From NCBI GenBank assembly GCA_009777995.1, contig WRKT01000009.1, positions 1 through 64,000 of the forward strand: a stretch of DNA of 64,000 bases, written 5' to 3'. A program made the translations under genes and the position numbers. Position 1 is the stretch's first letter; the number at the start of each line of letters is the position of its first letter. Source of the stretch: Treponema sp. (GTDB taxonomy: Bacteria > Spirochaetota > Spirochaetia > Treponematales > Breznakiellaceae). Positions 46,521 through 55,092 of this stretch are shown one piece after another. Under the pieces are notes generated by a model. That model was not told the DNA's origin. It worked only from the letters and a program-made list of their open reading frames with translations, and ran no database searches.

Positions 46521-47771
46521 TTGAAGCCATTTAATAAAGCTATTTTTTCTGTTTTTATAGTTCCTCTCCTTATTATCACTGTCTTTGTTTTGGCCTATAG
46601 CTACTTGAATAAAAGGCTGACAAGAAACAGCGTAGAGATTGTGAGGCCGGAAGAGGGTATTTTCAACCGCAGTCCGGTAGCTTTACCGGAAGGGATTGAG
46701 ATAATCACGGAAGAAGAGTTTTTAAGGCTAATGGAAGAAGAGGCTGAAGATTTAACCGACGAGGAAATGAGACAGGCCATTGAGATGGATTTCATCGGCA
46801 ATAATGTACAGGACGAATTTATTTCGGGCAATATGTTAGATATTCTTGCGGCCCTCATGCACAATGATTTTATATACGAGAGGGAGGAAATTTCCGATAG
46901 GATTATCAATATTCTGTTTCTTGGTGACGATGCACGTCTTCATCAAAACCGCGGACGATCTGATACTATCATATTGATTTCTTATAACCGTGATACTAAA
47001 GTTATCAACCTTACTTCATTTATGCGTGACACTCTCGTTCCAATCAGCCTTACAAGTACTTACTGGAACCGCATCAACACAATGTATGCAATAGGCGGCC
47101 CCGGCAGAACCATCAATTTAATTAACAATCTTTTTTCGTTGGACATTCAACGATATGCAGTCGTCAGGTTTACCGGGGTATTTGCACTCGTAGATGCATT
47201 GGGTGGCCTTGAAATGTATCTTAGGGCCGATGAGGCCATAGTGCTCAATAGAATCTTTCCTGAATTTGATCAGGTCTCTGAAGGCGTTAATTTATTGAAT
47301 GGGCGGCAAGTCCTTGCATACTCTCGCATGAGGGTTATCGATCATGACCTGGCTCGAACTCAAAGACAGAGGAATGTCTTAAGAAGCATTTTAAACAAAA
47401 TCTTGGACACAAACAATATCGGCGATATTTTGGCCATAGCGACCTTCGCCCTGGGTCGACTCCAGACTAATGTCTCACTTGATGAAATTATCGCTATAGG
47501 CTTTGAACTTTTTTCAGGCAGCAGGCCTATTGTGGAGGAGTTGCGAATACCAATTGACGGGAGTTTCCTTCCCGCTCGGTATAATGGTGCCAATATTTTT
47601 GTAATTGATTTTGAAGAAAATATCATAGCCTTGCATGAATCAATTTATGGCAATGCTGCCGGCGTATGGATTCCAGAGTTCACATTGCCCGGTATAGTTC
47701 AATTTGACAATGAGCCTGCAGTGGAAGTTGAACATGACCGGGTGAATGAAGCCGTTATTGATGTATTTTAG
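46521..47771 (+). CDS. LytR-CpsA-Psr (LCP)-family protein
   Basis: The 416-residue protein has an N-terminal membrane anchor (about 9-28), an acidic linker, and an LCP domain: NILFLGDDARLHQNRGRSDT near residue 132, LTSFMRDTLVPI, and a later VLAYSRMRVIDHDLARTQRQ. The conserved Arg and Asp residues bind a polyprenyl-pyrophosphate lipid and transfer glycopolymers to the wall. In a spirochaete without wall teichoic acid the acceptor is not clear. The TTG start at 46521 has GGAG five bases upstream. Confidence 0.88.
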   Translation: MKPFNKAIFSVFIVPLLIITVFVLAYSYLNKRLTRNSVEIVRPEEGIFNRSPVALPEGIEIITEEEFLRLMEEEAEDLTDEEMRQAIEMDFIGNNVQDEFISGNMLDILAALMHNDFIYEREEISDRIINILFLGDDARLHQNRGRSDTIILISYNRDTKVINLTSFMRDTLVPISLTSTYWNRINTMYAIGGPGRTINLINNLFSLDIQRYAVVRFTGVFALVDALGGLEMYLRADEAIVLNRIFPEFDQVSEGVNLLNGRQVLAYSRMRVIDHDLARTQRQRNVLRSILNKILDTNNIGDILAIATFALGRLQTNVSLDEIIAIGFELFSGSRPIVEELRIPIDGSFLPARYNGANIFVIDFEENIIALHESIYGNAAGVWIPEFTLPGIVQFDNEPAVEVEHDRVNEAVIDVF

Positions 47772-47774
47772 CTA

Positions 47775-47871
47775 CCAATGGAGATATTGGACATTTTAGC
47801 TTTTTATGACAAATATAGTATTTATGACGATTATTCCATTGCTATTGAAATATTTCTTTTAAGTATATAAT
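47775..47871 (+). promoter_or_regulatory. Upstream region and promoter of grdB
   Basis: A weak hairpin CCAAT/ATTGG (47775-47790) follows the LCP stop. TTTATGAC occurs twice as a direct repeat 18 bases apart (47803 and 47821), an operator-like spacing. TTGAAA (47845-47850) and TATAAT (47866-47871) are 15 bases apart, shorter than ideal, and nine bases separate the -10 box from the ATG at 47881. There is no Shine-Dalgarno. Confidence 0.45.
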
Positions 47872-47880
47872 AACCGAGTT

Positions 47881-49161
47881 ATGATGAAAAAAATCGTCTT
47901 TTACACTAATCAGTTCTTCGGTCAGATTGGCGGTGAAGAGGCTGCCGGCTTACCGCCGCAGGTTAAAACAGGGCCTGTGGGCAGTGCAAGGGCCTTCTGT
48001 GAGCTTTTGGAATCCTCTGAAATTATCGCAACCATTATCTGCGGGGATAATTACTACGCTGAAAACATGGAAAAGTCCCGCGAGTTTATCGTTGCAGAAA
48101 TCGAAAGACTAAAACCTGACATGCTTATCGCAGGGCCTGCTTTCAATGCGGGCAGGTTTGGTATTGCCTGTGGTGATATTTGCGCCACTATAGGAGAGCG
48201 GTTCGGTATACCAACTGTGACGGGTATGTATCATGAAAATCCGGCTGTGGAATTATACAAGGCAGGCACCATCATTGTTGAAACTAAAAATTCTGCCCAA
48301 GGCATGAAGGATGCAGCGGCTTATATGGCGCGTATTGCAAATAAGCTAAATTCCGGCGAAGCATTAGACGATCCGGAAACCGAAGGTTATATACCGAGCG
48401 GTATACGAATAAATATCTTCAGCGATAAAACCGCTGCTGTTAGAGCTGTTGATATGCTCATTGCAAAGCTAAAAGGTGAGCCCTATCAAACCGAAATCCC
48501 CCTGCCTGTATACGATACTGTCACACCTGCGCCCGGTGTTAAAGATTTAAAAACCGCAAAAGTAGCGCTTTTAACTTCAGGGGGTATAGTCCCCAAAGGA
48601 AATCCCGATAGGCTACCCGCGGCCACTGCGAAGTTTTTCAAACAGTACAGCATCAAAGAAATTGATGCACTTACCACAGGGGACTTCATCTCGGTGCATG
48701 CGGGCTACGACCCGGTTTATGCCAACGAAAATCCTAACCGTGTTGCACCTGTTGATCTTATGAAAAGAATCACGACCCAAGGCCGCATTGCGGAACTATA
48801 CGAATACCTTACCGTAACAACAGGAAACTCCACCTCAGTCTCTGATGCAACACGCATGGGGCGCGAGATTGCCGAGTTGCTCAAACAGGCAGGAATACAG
48901 GCTGCAATTCTAACAAGCACCTGAGGCACCTGTACACGTTGCGGTGCAACGATTGTAAAAGAAATCGAAAGAATTGGTATCCCTGCTGTGCACATTTGTA
49001 CTATCACTCCCATATCAAAGAAGGTTGGAGCTATAAGGATCGTAGATGCGGTGGCAATACCATACCCCATTGGTAATCCTGAGCTGTCAAAAGAGAAGGA
49101 AGATGAGCTTAGGGTTAGTATTATTGATAAAGCATTTGAGCTGCTTCAAATTAATTATTAG
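47881..49161 (+). CDS. grdB: Glycine/sarcosine/betaine reductase component B selenoprotein, UGA-decoded
   Basis: The reading frame continues through TGA 48922-48924 (residue 348) to TAG at 49161, giving 426 residues with selenocysteine. The N-terminus (FYTNQFFGQIGGEEAAGLPP) and FIAGPAFNAGR-like and TGMYHENPAVELYKAG segments are those of GrdB, GrdF or GrdH. The Sec site reads TST-Sec-GTCTRCGAT, with the Sec-x-x-Cys motif. After it comes PAVHICTITPISKKVGA, which belongs to the same protein family, so this is not a pseudogene. Component B binds glycine, sarcosine or betaine and passes a carboxymethyl group to component A. The choice of substrate is not resolved. grdE follows after nine bases. 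Confidence 0.9.
48922..48951 (+). promoter_or_regulatory. Sec-coding UGA and bacterial SECIS-like hairpin
   Basis: After the TGA at 48922-48924, CGTTGC (48937-48942) pairs perfectly with GCAACG (48946-48951) around a GGT loop. Its apical loop lies about 19 bases after the UGA, within the range expected for bacterial SECIS elements that bind SelB. It is inside the coding sequence, as required in bacteria. Confidence 0.75.
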
Positions 49162-49170
49162 GAGGATCAC

Positions 49171-50469
49171 TTGTGTTTGGAACTTCGTGAAATAAAAATT
49201 AATAATATTGAATTTGGCGATACAACTAAAGTAAAAGATAATGTGCTATATATTGCTCCTGATGAATTAAAAGAGCTTTTATTATCGGACCCTCGAATCG
49301 CAGATGTAAAAATCGATATTGCAAGGCCCGGGGAATCGGTGAGGATAGTCCCGGTGAAAGATGTTATCGAGCCGAGGGCGAAGCTCAAAGGCGGGGAGGC
49401 ATTCCCCGGAGTGACCGGGGAATGCCGTTCCGGTAAGGAAGGTTTGAGTATTACGTACAGGCTCTCGGGTGCCGCTGTGGTTACAACCGGCCCCATAGTG
49501 GGGTTTCAGGAGGGTATAATCGATATGAGCGGCCCTCTTACAGAGTACACGCCTTTTTCACGGTTGAATAATGTGGTCATTCAAATCGAAAGAGCTCCCG
49601 GGCTTGACCCTTATGAGCACGAGGAAACTGTGCGAGTTGGCGGCATTAAGGCGGCGCATTTTATTGCGAAGAAGGCCATGGAGTCCGACAGCGTTGAGCC
49701 TTGCGAAGTGCATCATTATGAATGGATGAGCTTAACAGAGAAGGCTCGTATGTATCCCGGATTGCCTAAAGTCGTTTACGTTTATCAATGCATGAGCCAG
49801 GGCCTGCTCCATGACACTTACATTTTTGGCAAGGATTCCAAGAAGATGATGCCCACCCTTATATCACCTCTTTCAGTATTTGACGGGGCCATTGTCAGCG
49901 GCAACTGTGTGTCTCCGGGGTCAAAGTCCACGACCTATCATCATCAAAATAATGCTGTTATAAAAGAACTTTTTAAGCGTAATGGGAAGGAGCTTAATTT
50001 CATCGGCGTTATCATTTGTCCTCTTATGACTACCTTAAGCGACAAATACAGAAACAGCGCGCATGTTGCCCACCTTGCAGAAATGCTTGGCGCAGAGGGG
50101 GCGGTTCAATCGCAGGAAGGCTTCGGTAATCCTACAACGGATTTGATGATGATCTGCGAGGCGCTTGAGAAAAAGGGAATTCGCACAGTACTTATCAGCA
50201 ATGAAGATGCAGGAGTTGACGGGAAGAGTGAGCCCCTGCCGGATGGCTGTGAAAGCGCAGATGCGATTATCTCGACAGGTAACAGCAACGCGACGATTGA
50301 CCTTCCGCCAATGGATAGGGTGATAGGGAAACTGTCAGATATAGAGCGTGTCACCGGCGGTTTTGCCAGAAGTATTAAAGAAGACGGCTCTCTGATTATC
50401 GAAATTCACGGAATCATGGGCAGCCATAATCTTCTTGGGATGACAAAACTCCGCGCAGTCTCCCGGTAA
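49171..50469 (+). CDS. grdE: Glycine/sarcosine/betaine reductase component B, alpha/beta subunits
   Basis: The 432-residue protein matches GrdE-type proproteins in length. It has an EPRAKLKGGEAFPG segment and the self-cleavage site VSGNCVSPGSKS near residues 243-252. In known members cleavage before this Cys (residue 246) makes the pyruvoyl group that forms a Schiff base with the amine substrate. The TTG start at 49171 has GGAGG five bases upstream. It stands beside grdB; the A and C components (grdA, grdC, grdD) are absent from the window. Confidence 0.9.
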   Translation: MCLELREIKINNIEFGDTTKVKDNVLYIAPDELKELLLSDPRIADVKIDIARPGESVRIVPVKDVIEPRAKLKGGEAFPGVTGECRSGKEGLSITYRLSGAAVVTTGPIVGFQEGIIDMSGPLTEYTPFSRLNNVVIQIERAPGLDPYEHEETVRVGGIKAAHFIAKKAMESDSVEPCEVHHYEWMSLTEKARMYPGLPKVVYVYQCMSQGLLHDTYIFGKDSKKMMPTLISPLSVFDGAIVSGNCVSPGSKSTTYHHQNNAVIKELFKRNGKELNFIGVIICPLMTTLSDKYRNSAHVAHLAEMLGAEGAVQSQEGFGNPTTDLMMICEALEKKGIRTVLISNEDAGVDGKSEPLPDGCESADAIISTGNSNATIDLPPMDRVIGKLSDIERVTGGFARSIKEDGSLIIEIHGIMGSHNLLGMTKLRAVSR

Positions 50470-50471
50470 CC

Positions 50472-50513
50472 AACGTCTTTGACGTTGACAAAAATGCGAA
50501 AATTGTATATTAT
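50472..50513 (+). promoter_or_regulatory. Hairpin and promoter after grdE
   Basis: AACGTC (50472-50477) and GACGTT (50481-50486) form a small hairpin directly after grdE. TTGACA (50485-50490), 17 bases and TATTAT (50508-50513) form a near-consensus promoter for the phosphatidyltransferase gene, which has AAGGGG before its ATG at 50549. Confidence 0.6.
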
Positions 50514-50548
50514 CTTAAGATCGGTTATACAAATCAAGGGGTTGGTCT

Positions 50549-51208
50549 ATGGAAACAGCAAAGGCATTGGGTCCTGTTAGGCATCTGCCAAATATTTTAT
50601 CCGGTTTTCGCATTGCAGGGGCATTGGCTCTTCCATTTTTAATTCGGAATAACTGGGAAAGGACTATCAACTTACCTTTTATTAGCAGGAGTTTCCCAAA
50701 TGTGCCTGTGGTCTGGCTTATCTTTTATTTGTTGATATTGAGTACCGATAAGCTCGATGGAACCATTGCGCGCAAGTTAAAGGCTGAAAGCGCATTGGGC
50801 GCTGCTCTGGATTCTATTGCCGATGTACTGGTCCTGGCCATCGGGGCCACCCTTTGCTTTACCCACTTTGTCCGTGACAGCTTAGAAGACTGGCGGTTCA
50901 AGTTTTATATCGGAATTATGCTCTATGCAGTCTTTAATAGACTTATAGTTTTTCTGCTTGCCCATATCTACCACGGCAAGGCAAACGCAACTCATTCATA
51001 TTTTCAGAAAGGCTTTGCCATCAGTTGTTATATTGCCATATTTTTCTGGGCCTTCCTGCGTACAATTCCCGCATGGTCAATTTATGCACTGATTGCACTC
51101 AGTATTTATGCAACAATTGATGAGGGGGTTTACTGTGCCCGTGTTAAAAATTACGATATAAACTTTAAAGGGCATGGATTCGAGAAATACGAGAAGCGTA
51201 TTTCATAA
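50549..51208 (+). CDS. CDP-alcohol phosphatidyltransferase
   Basis: The 219-residue protein has about six membrane segments and the CDP-alcohol phosphotransferase motif D-x2-DG-x2-AR-x8-G-x3-D-x3-D (DKLDGTIARKLKAESALG, then LDSIAD) near residues 72-97. The Asp residues bind the metals. It joins CDP-diacylglycerol to a sugar alcohol, serine or glycerol phosphate; PgsA-like activity is the plain guess. It shares a C-terminal KGHGF-x-KYE tail with the paralogue at 60399-61040. Confidence 0.88.
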   Translation: METAKALGPVRHLPNILSGFRIAGALALPFLIRNNWERTINLPFISRSFPNVPVVWLIFYLLILSTDKLDGTIARKLKAESALGAALDSIADVLVLAIGATLCFTHFVRDSLEDWRFKFYIGIMLYAVFNRLIVFLLAHIYHGKANATHSYFQKGFAISCYIAIFFWAFLRTIPAWSIYALIALSIYATIDEGVYCARVKNYDINFKGHGFEKYEKRIS

Positions 51209-51214
51209 CGTATC

Positions 51215-52108
51215 TTATAATCGATCCTTCCCGAGCTTAAACGAAACAAGACATCCCGATAAAAAGGTCGCGACTCCGATAACCAAGATTACCGGCGTAA
51301 TACCGCTTGCATAGAGTATGGGCTGTCCGAATAAATTGAAAACCGAACCAAGAAGAAGGCCAAGAACCACAAGAAAAACTTCTCTCCTATGATTCTTAAA
51401 CATTCTTTCAATTATATTTGCCATGAAAACGATTCCGATTATTGTCCCTATACCGAGCGGTATAATAACTTTTATTATGTTTATCATAAGGGTAATGTTT
51501 GATAAATCCAACAGCAAGAATCTTATGGATGATATTGAATAAATAGCAAGGTGATAGACACCTAAAAGCAATAGTACAACAGAGCCGCTAAAACCGGGAA
51601 CTACCAATGCAGATGCTGCAAGAATTCCGGCTATGAACAAGAAAACCATATAGGGAAAGCTTATGTTGCTAAAAACTTCCGAAACTTCTCTTGGTGCAGA
51701 GCCTCCCGTATTGAGGAATGTAGTTCCGGAAAGTATTATGAAAGGAATTACGATAAACAAGAAGTCTTTAATATCAAGTTTCTTTCTATCCCCTTTGACC
51801 ATTGAATAAACACGCGGAATAATTCCTGCGATAAGCCCGATAAAAAACATCATGGTTGGAAATGAGTACGATGTCAGAAGAAAGTCAATTATCGAGCTAA
51901 AAAGTAGCATTCCAATTACAATACCAATAGCAAGCGGCAAAAGGAATTTTAAGCTTTTTCGTATGTCTTTAAAAAAATTGTTTATGCTTTCAATTAAATC
52001 GAAGTAAAACCCTAAGATTAATGCGATGGTTCCGACACTCACCCCGGGTATCACTTGCGTTATGCCAAAGACAAGGCCGTTGATGAAGTTCTTGAAAATT
52101 TTCGGCAT
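51215..52108 (-). CDS. DUF368 polytopic membrane protein (undecaprenyl-phosphate translocase-like)
   Basis: The 297-residue protein has about nine membrane segments and the DUF368 hallmark GVSVGTIALILGFY in the first segment, repeated in the second half as VVPGFSGSVVLLLLGVYH. DUF368 proteins recycle undecaprenyl phosphate across the membrane. It overlaps the end of ogt by one base, so both are on one minus-strand transcript. Its stop lies seven bases from the convergent phosphatidyltransferase stop. Confidence 0.9.
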   Translation of the reverse strand: MPKIFKNFINGLVFGITQVIPGVSVGTIALILGFYFDLIESINNFFKDIRKSLKFLLPLAIGIVIGMLLFSSIIDFLLTSYSFPTMMFFIGLIAGIIPRVYSMVKGDRKKLDIKDFLFIVIPFIILSGTTFLNTGGSAPREVSEVFSNISFPYMVFLFIAGILAASALVVPGFSGSVVLLLLGVYHLAIYSISSIRFLLLDLSNITLMINIIKVIIPLGIGTIIGIVFMANIIERMFKNHRREVFLVVLGLLLGSVFNLFGQPILYASGITPVILVIGVATFLSGCLVSFKLGKDRL

Positions 52109-52602
52109 TAGATCACTTTTTCCAGTTCTAATAATGCACGTTTCTTCTCAATGCCCCCTGCGTATCCTGTAAGACTCCCGTCAGAGCCAAGTACACGGTG
52201 GCAGGGGATAATCAGCGAAATAGGGTTGTGCCCGACTGCTCCTCCAACTGCCTGGGCCGATGCCTTCTTCCCGCTAGAGATAAGTTTTGAAGTCATTGCC
52301 CCATAACTCGAAGTTTCCCCGTAAGGAATCTCGGAAATGAGCTTCCACACCGCCTGTTGAAAATCTGTACCGCAAAGGCATAGGGGAATCTTCACCTTAG
52401 GCTGCTTCCCTGCGAAATAGTCTTCCAGCCAGGATTTAAGTGCACTAAAAACCGGATAGCTCGGCTCCTCCTGCCAACCTGCCGTATTCTCAGGGAAATA
52501 CTTCTGCCCGATGAACCATAGCCCGCAGAGTTTATCATCACAGGCACTAGCCTGTATTTTACCAAGTGGGGTGTCTAATTTTAAGGTAAATATTCTGTTC
52601 AA
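52108..52602 (-). CDS. ogt: Methylated-DNA-[protein]-cysteine S-methyltransferase
   Basis: The 164-residue protein carries the alkyl-acceptor site IIPCHRVLG near residue 130 and the preceding helix-turn-helix GTDFQQAVWKLISEIPYGET. It repairs O6-alkylguanine in a suicide reaction. The TTG at 52602 has AGGAGG nine bases upstream. A 31-base repeat lies just upstream of the Shine-Dalgarno. Confidence 0.94.
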   Translation of the reverse strand: MNRIFTLKLDTPLGKIQASACDDKLCGLWFIGQKYFPENTAGWQEEPSYPVFSALKSWLEDYFAGKQPKVKIPLCLCGTDFQQAVWKLISEIPYGETSSYGAMTSKLISSGKKASAQAVGGAVGHNPISLIIPCHRVLGSDGSLTGYAGGIEKKRALLELEKVI

Positions 52603-52620
52603 AATCGAAAACCTCCTGCT

Positions 52621-52651
52621 TTCACGCTCGCCTCGCTTTCCCGTTGATCTC
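52621..52651 (-). repeat. 31-bp repeat encoding a duplicated C-terminal tail
   Basis: Bases 52621-52651 match 55088-55118 at 29 of 31 positions. Read on the minus strand, both spell E-I-(N or S)-GKARRA-stop. At 55088 this is the real end of the NimA-like gene. Here the frame is closed by TGA three codons upstream, so only a tail remains. The rest of 52603-52827 holds no gene; a small GGTGCCTGACACC inverted repeat lies near 52740, and an AT-rich stretch leads to the toxin-antitoxin pair. Confidence 0.6.
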
Positions 52652-52854
52652 CGGGTCTCATGTTTGGGATTATAGTATTATTTCGCAAGTATGCACACTA
52701 CCTGTAGAGCACCGGCTCTGCCATGATGCCATGCAAATCAGGTGCCTGACACCCTCTATTAACTCACGACCCTCCCTTTTCACCCCTTTGTAATTCTACA
52801 AAAAATGGTATAAAATAGTTATAAATAGTGCAATATTATGTACAGGAGGCTATA

Positions 52855-53058
52855 ATGCTTGTAGTGAACGGTATATATAATGGGTCAGTGGTCATTTTAG
52901 AAAAAAATCCACCAATTAAAGAATGTAAAGTAGTTGTGAATTTCCCTGATGTTTCTACGATTGAACAGAAACAAAAGAACGACCTAAAACAGATTCTGAA
53001 ATACAGGGGGCAGGATATTTGGGAAGGCGATATCGAAGAAATGAGAAGCCCCAGATGA
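52855..53058 (+). CDS. Antitoxin-like small protein
   Basis: The 67-residue protein starts with MLVVNGIYNGSVVILEKNPP, a small beta unit like the DUF104 or VapB-related antitoxin N-terminus, and ends in an acidic helix. The ATG at 52855 has AGGAGG close upstream. It overlaps the PIN gene by four bases (ATGA), a typical arrangement. It should bind and silence the PIN toxin and repress its own promoter. Confidence 0.8.
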   Translation: MLVVNGIYNGSVVILEKNPPIKECKVVVNFPDVSTIEQKQKNDLKQILKYRGQDIWEGDIEEMRSPR

Positions 53059-53465
53059 AATCCATACTTGTAGATACCACTATTTGGGTAGATTTTTTCC
53101 GTTATAAAGAAAAATCAAAACAAGCGGATATACTACAAGAATTAATTGAGGATGATGAAATTGATATTTGCATTTGCCCTATTATTTACCAAGAAGTTTT
53201 ACAAGGTATTAAGGAAGATAATGAATTCAATGAAGTAAAAAATATTTTACAAAACGCTACAATGATAAATACACCTATAATGATTGTTGCAGAACATGCA
53301 ATTGATTTATACCGAAGCCTAAGGAAAAAGGGGAAAACCATACGCAAACCGTATGACTGCTTAATAGCTTCTTATGCCATACTTGAAGATATTTTTCTTT
53401 TACATAATGACTCAGATTTTAGCCAAATGGAGAACAATAGTAAATTGAAAATATACTCTTATTAG
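53055..53465 (+). CDS. PIN-domain toxin (VapC-like)
   Basis: The 136-residue protein shows the PIN acidic set: VDTTIWVDFF (first Asp, residue 8), Glu in IIYQEVLQG, Asp in KPYDCLIA and Asp in NDSDFSQM. These bind Mg for RNA cleavage. The ATG at 53055 overlaps the antitoxin stop. Together they form a VapBC-type toxin-antitoxin pair, with no second such system in the window. Confidence 0.92.
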   Translation: MKSILVDTTIWVDFFRYKEKSKQADILQELIEDDEIDICICPIIYQEVLQGIKEDNEFNEVKNILQNATMINTPIMIVAEHAIDLYRSLRKKGKTIRKPYDCLIASYAILEDIFLLHNDSDFSQMENNSKLKIYSY

Positions 53466-53583
53466 AATGCATACTTGTGAAAAAAGCTTGGAAAATAATA
53501 TAACCTCATCGCCAATTTCTCCATTAATTCAATACTATTCTAAAAATATATTTTTTTAATTTAACTCCTAAGGTAATCTAATA

Positions 53584-55092
53584 TCAACGTACGGTTATAT
53601 CGTTAACAAACTGGTTTGTTGAAAAGAAATTGTCGAAATTGCTTGTTGTGAGCAATGTGCCTCCTATTCGCACATTTTCAAATAATATACCACTGTGTCC
53701 ATTTTCAGTGTCTTTGCCTAAAATTCTGCTTCTGCCGAGCTGTGAACTCTCAGTTGTAATATTAATGAATTGAATATTATTGCTGCTGCCTAATGCAGGG
53801 CTATTGCGATCACCGCCCCAGGGATAATAGCGGTTCTCAAGTTGTATTAATCTGGTGACAGGTCCTTCAATACGGATATCCTTGAAAATATAGTTCTTAA
53901 TTCCCATCCCGGCACTGCTTGCGTCTCCATCCAAAATACTGCGGAAAATGGAAGCAGCGGATTTATCATCCGGATAATCCCAATTTGGATCCCAACTATA
54001 ATCCCAATACATTTTGACATCAATATTCTCTACCCTTGAATAGAAATTATGATTCAGTGAACCGGGCCAATAACTCAATTGAAAAACACCTGTATTCGAA
54101 GAGCCTACAAAACAATTCCGTATAGTAATATTCCCAAACCTATTTTCCCTGGGAAAAAATATATCGTCCCCTATGAAAGCAAAGCACTCCTCTATAAGAC
54201 CTTGGCGTGTTACCCTATCAGGCATTACATAGAAACCATCTGTTTCGTACCGCCAAGGTGAAATTAATTTAATATTACGCATTAAATTCATTCCGCCAAA
54301 TGTGGAATAACCGGGCGTATTTGCTATTGTAATGCCTTCCAAATGATTGCCGGTGTTTTGTGAGCCATAATCACCTAATATCATAAAATAAGTTTGCGCT
54401 GTTTCCCATTCCATTGCCGACAAGTTTAGGTTCTGCCAAATTTCCCCGGATAGCACTCCGGGTCCAATTATCTTGATATTGTTTAGTCCGCGAATATCAA
54501 TATTGCCTTTCAGCCAAGCCCCGCCGTCCAAATAAACTGTTTGGCCGCCTCGCGGTCTGTATAGATGACCAATCTCATGAACTCCGGGTCCGAAGTATAC
54601 GGCATTTTGAGGAATTCTTGGTTTAGGTGGGTCTGCAAAAATAAACAAGGGGTTTGCGTCATCATTGTTGATTGTTATCCAAACTTTGTCGAGTTGTGAA
54701 AGTTGAAGTGAAGCTATACCATTGGTAATAGATACAGGAAAATTCCTTGATTTTGGGCTAATCTGCACTGAATTAATATTGTTACGCAAACCCCTAATAC
54801 GTATTTGTGTATCAACTGTAGTTCCAAAGGTTAAAAAAGAGATGCTTGTGTTACTCTCCCAATGCCAAATCGTATGGCTGGTACGCGATACATGGTAAGT
54901 GTATGCATTTACCCACTCTTTGCCATCCCATATCTCTACAGAGTATAAAGGCGAGCGGTATAACTCAGTGCCGGGTCCCGGGTATATCTCCAGAACATCA
55001 CCAATTTCAGGTTCCGGTTGTGCTCCGGCACAAGCTGTAAAGGCAGAAAGAAACAAAACCACCATCATAATAATAAAAAAGTACTTCTTCAC
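53584..55092 (-). CDS. Right-handed beta-helix glycoside hydrolase-like lipoprotein
   Basis: The 502-residue protein has a lipobox (Phe-Thr-Ala-Cys, near residue 21), a beta-sandwich-like N-terminal part, and a parallel beta-helix from about residue 160 (YLDGGAWLKGNIDIRGLNNI, IGPGVLSGEIW). Candidate catalytic acids are in YETDGFYV and FIGDDIFFPR, in the places used by GH28 and GH49 enzymes. It probably cleaves a polysaccharide outside the cell, for example a pectin or dextran. The GTG start at 55092 overlaps the upstream gene stop by four bases. Confidence 0.8.
   Translation of the reverse strand: MKKYFFIIMMVVLFLSAFTACAGAQPEPEIGDVLEIYPGPGTELYRSPLYSVEIWDGKEWVNAYTYHVSRTSHTIWHWESNTSISFLTFGTTVDTQIRIRGLRNNINSVQISPKSRNFPVSITNGIASLQLSQLDKVWITINNDDANPLFIFADPPKPRIPQNAVYFGPGVHEIGHLYRPRGGQTVYLDGGAWLKGNIDIRGLNNIKIIGPGVLSGEIWQNLNLSAMEWETAQTYFMILGDYGSQNTGNHLEGITIANTPGYSTFGGMNLMRNIKLISPWRYETDGFYVMPDRVTRQGLIEECFAFIGDDIFFPRENRFGNITIRNCFVGSSNTGVFQLSYWPGSLNHNFYSRVENIDVKMYWDYSWDPNWDYPDDKSAASIFRSILDGDASSAGMGIKNYIFKDIRIEGPVTRLIQLENRYYPWGGDRNSPALGSSNNIQFINITTESSQLGRSRILGKDTENGHSGILFENVRIGGTLLTTSNFDNFFSTNQFVNDITVR

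Noticed and set aside
48922-48924. grdB as a pseudogene with a premature stop
   Set aside because: The frame continues with family-specific sequence, the Sec-x-x-Cys motif is in place, a SECIS-like stem follows, and grdE is intact.
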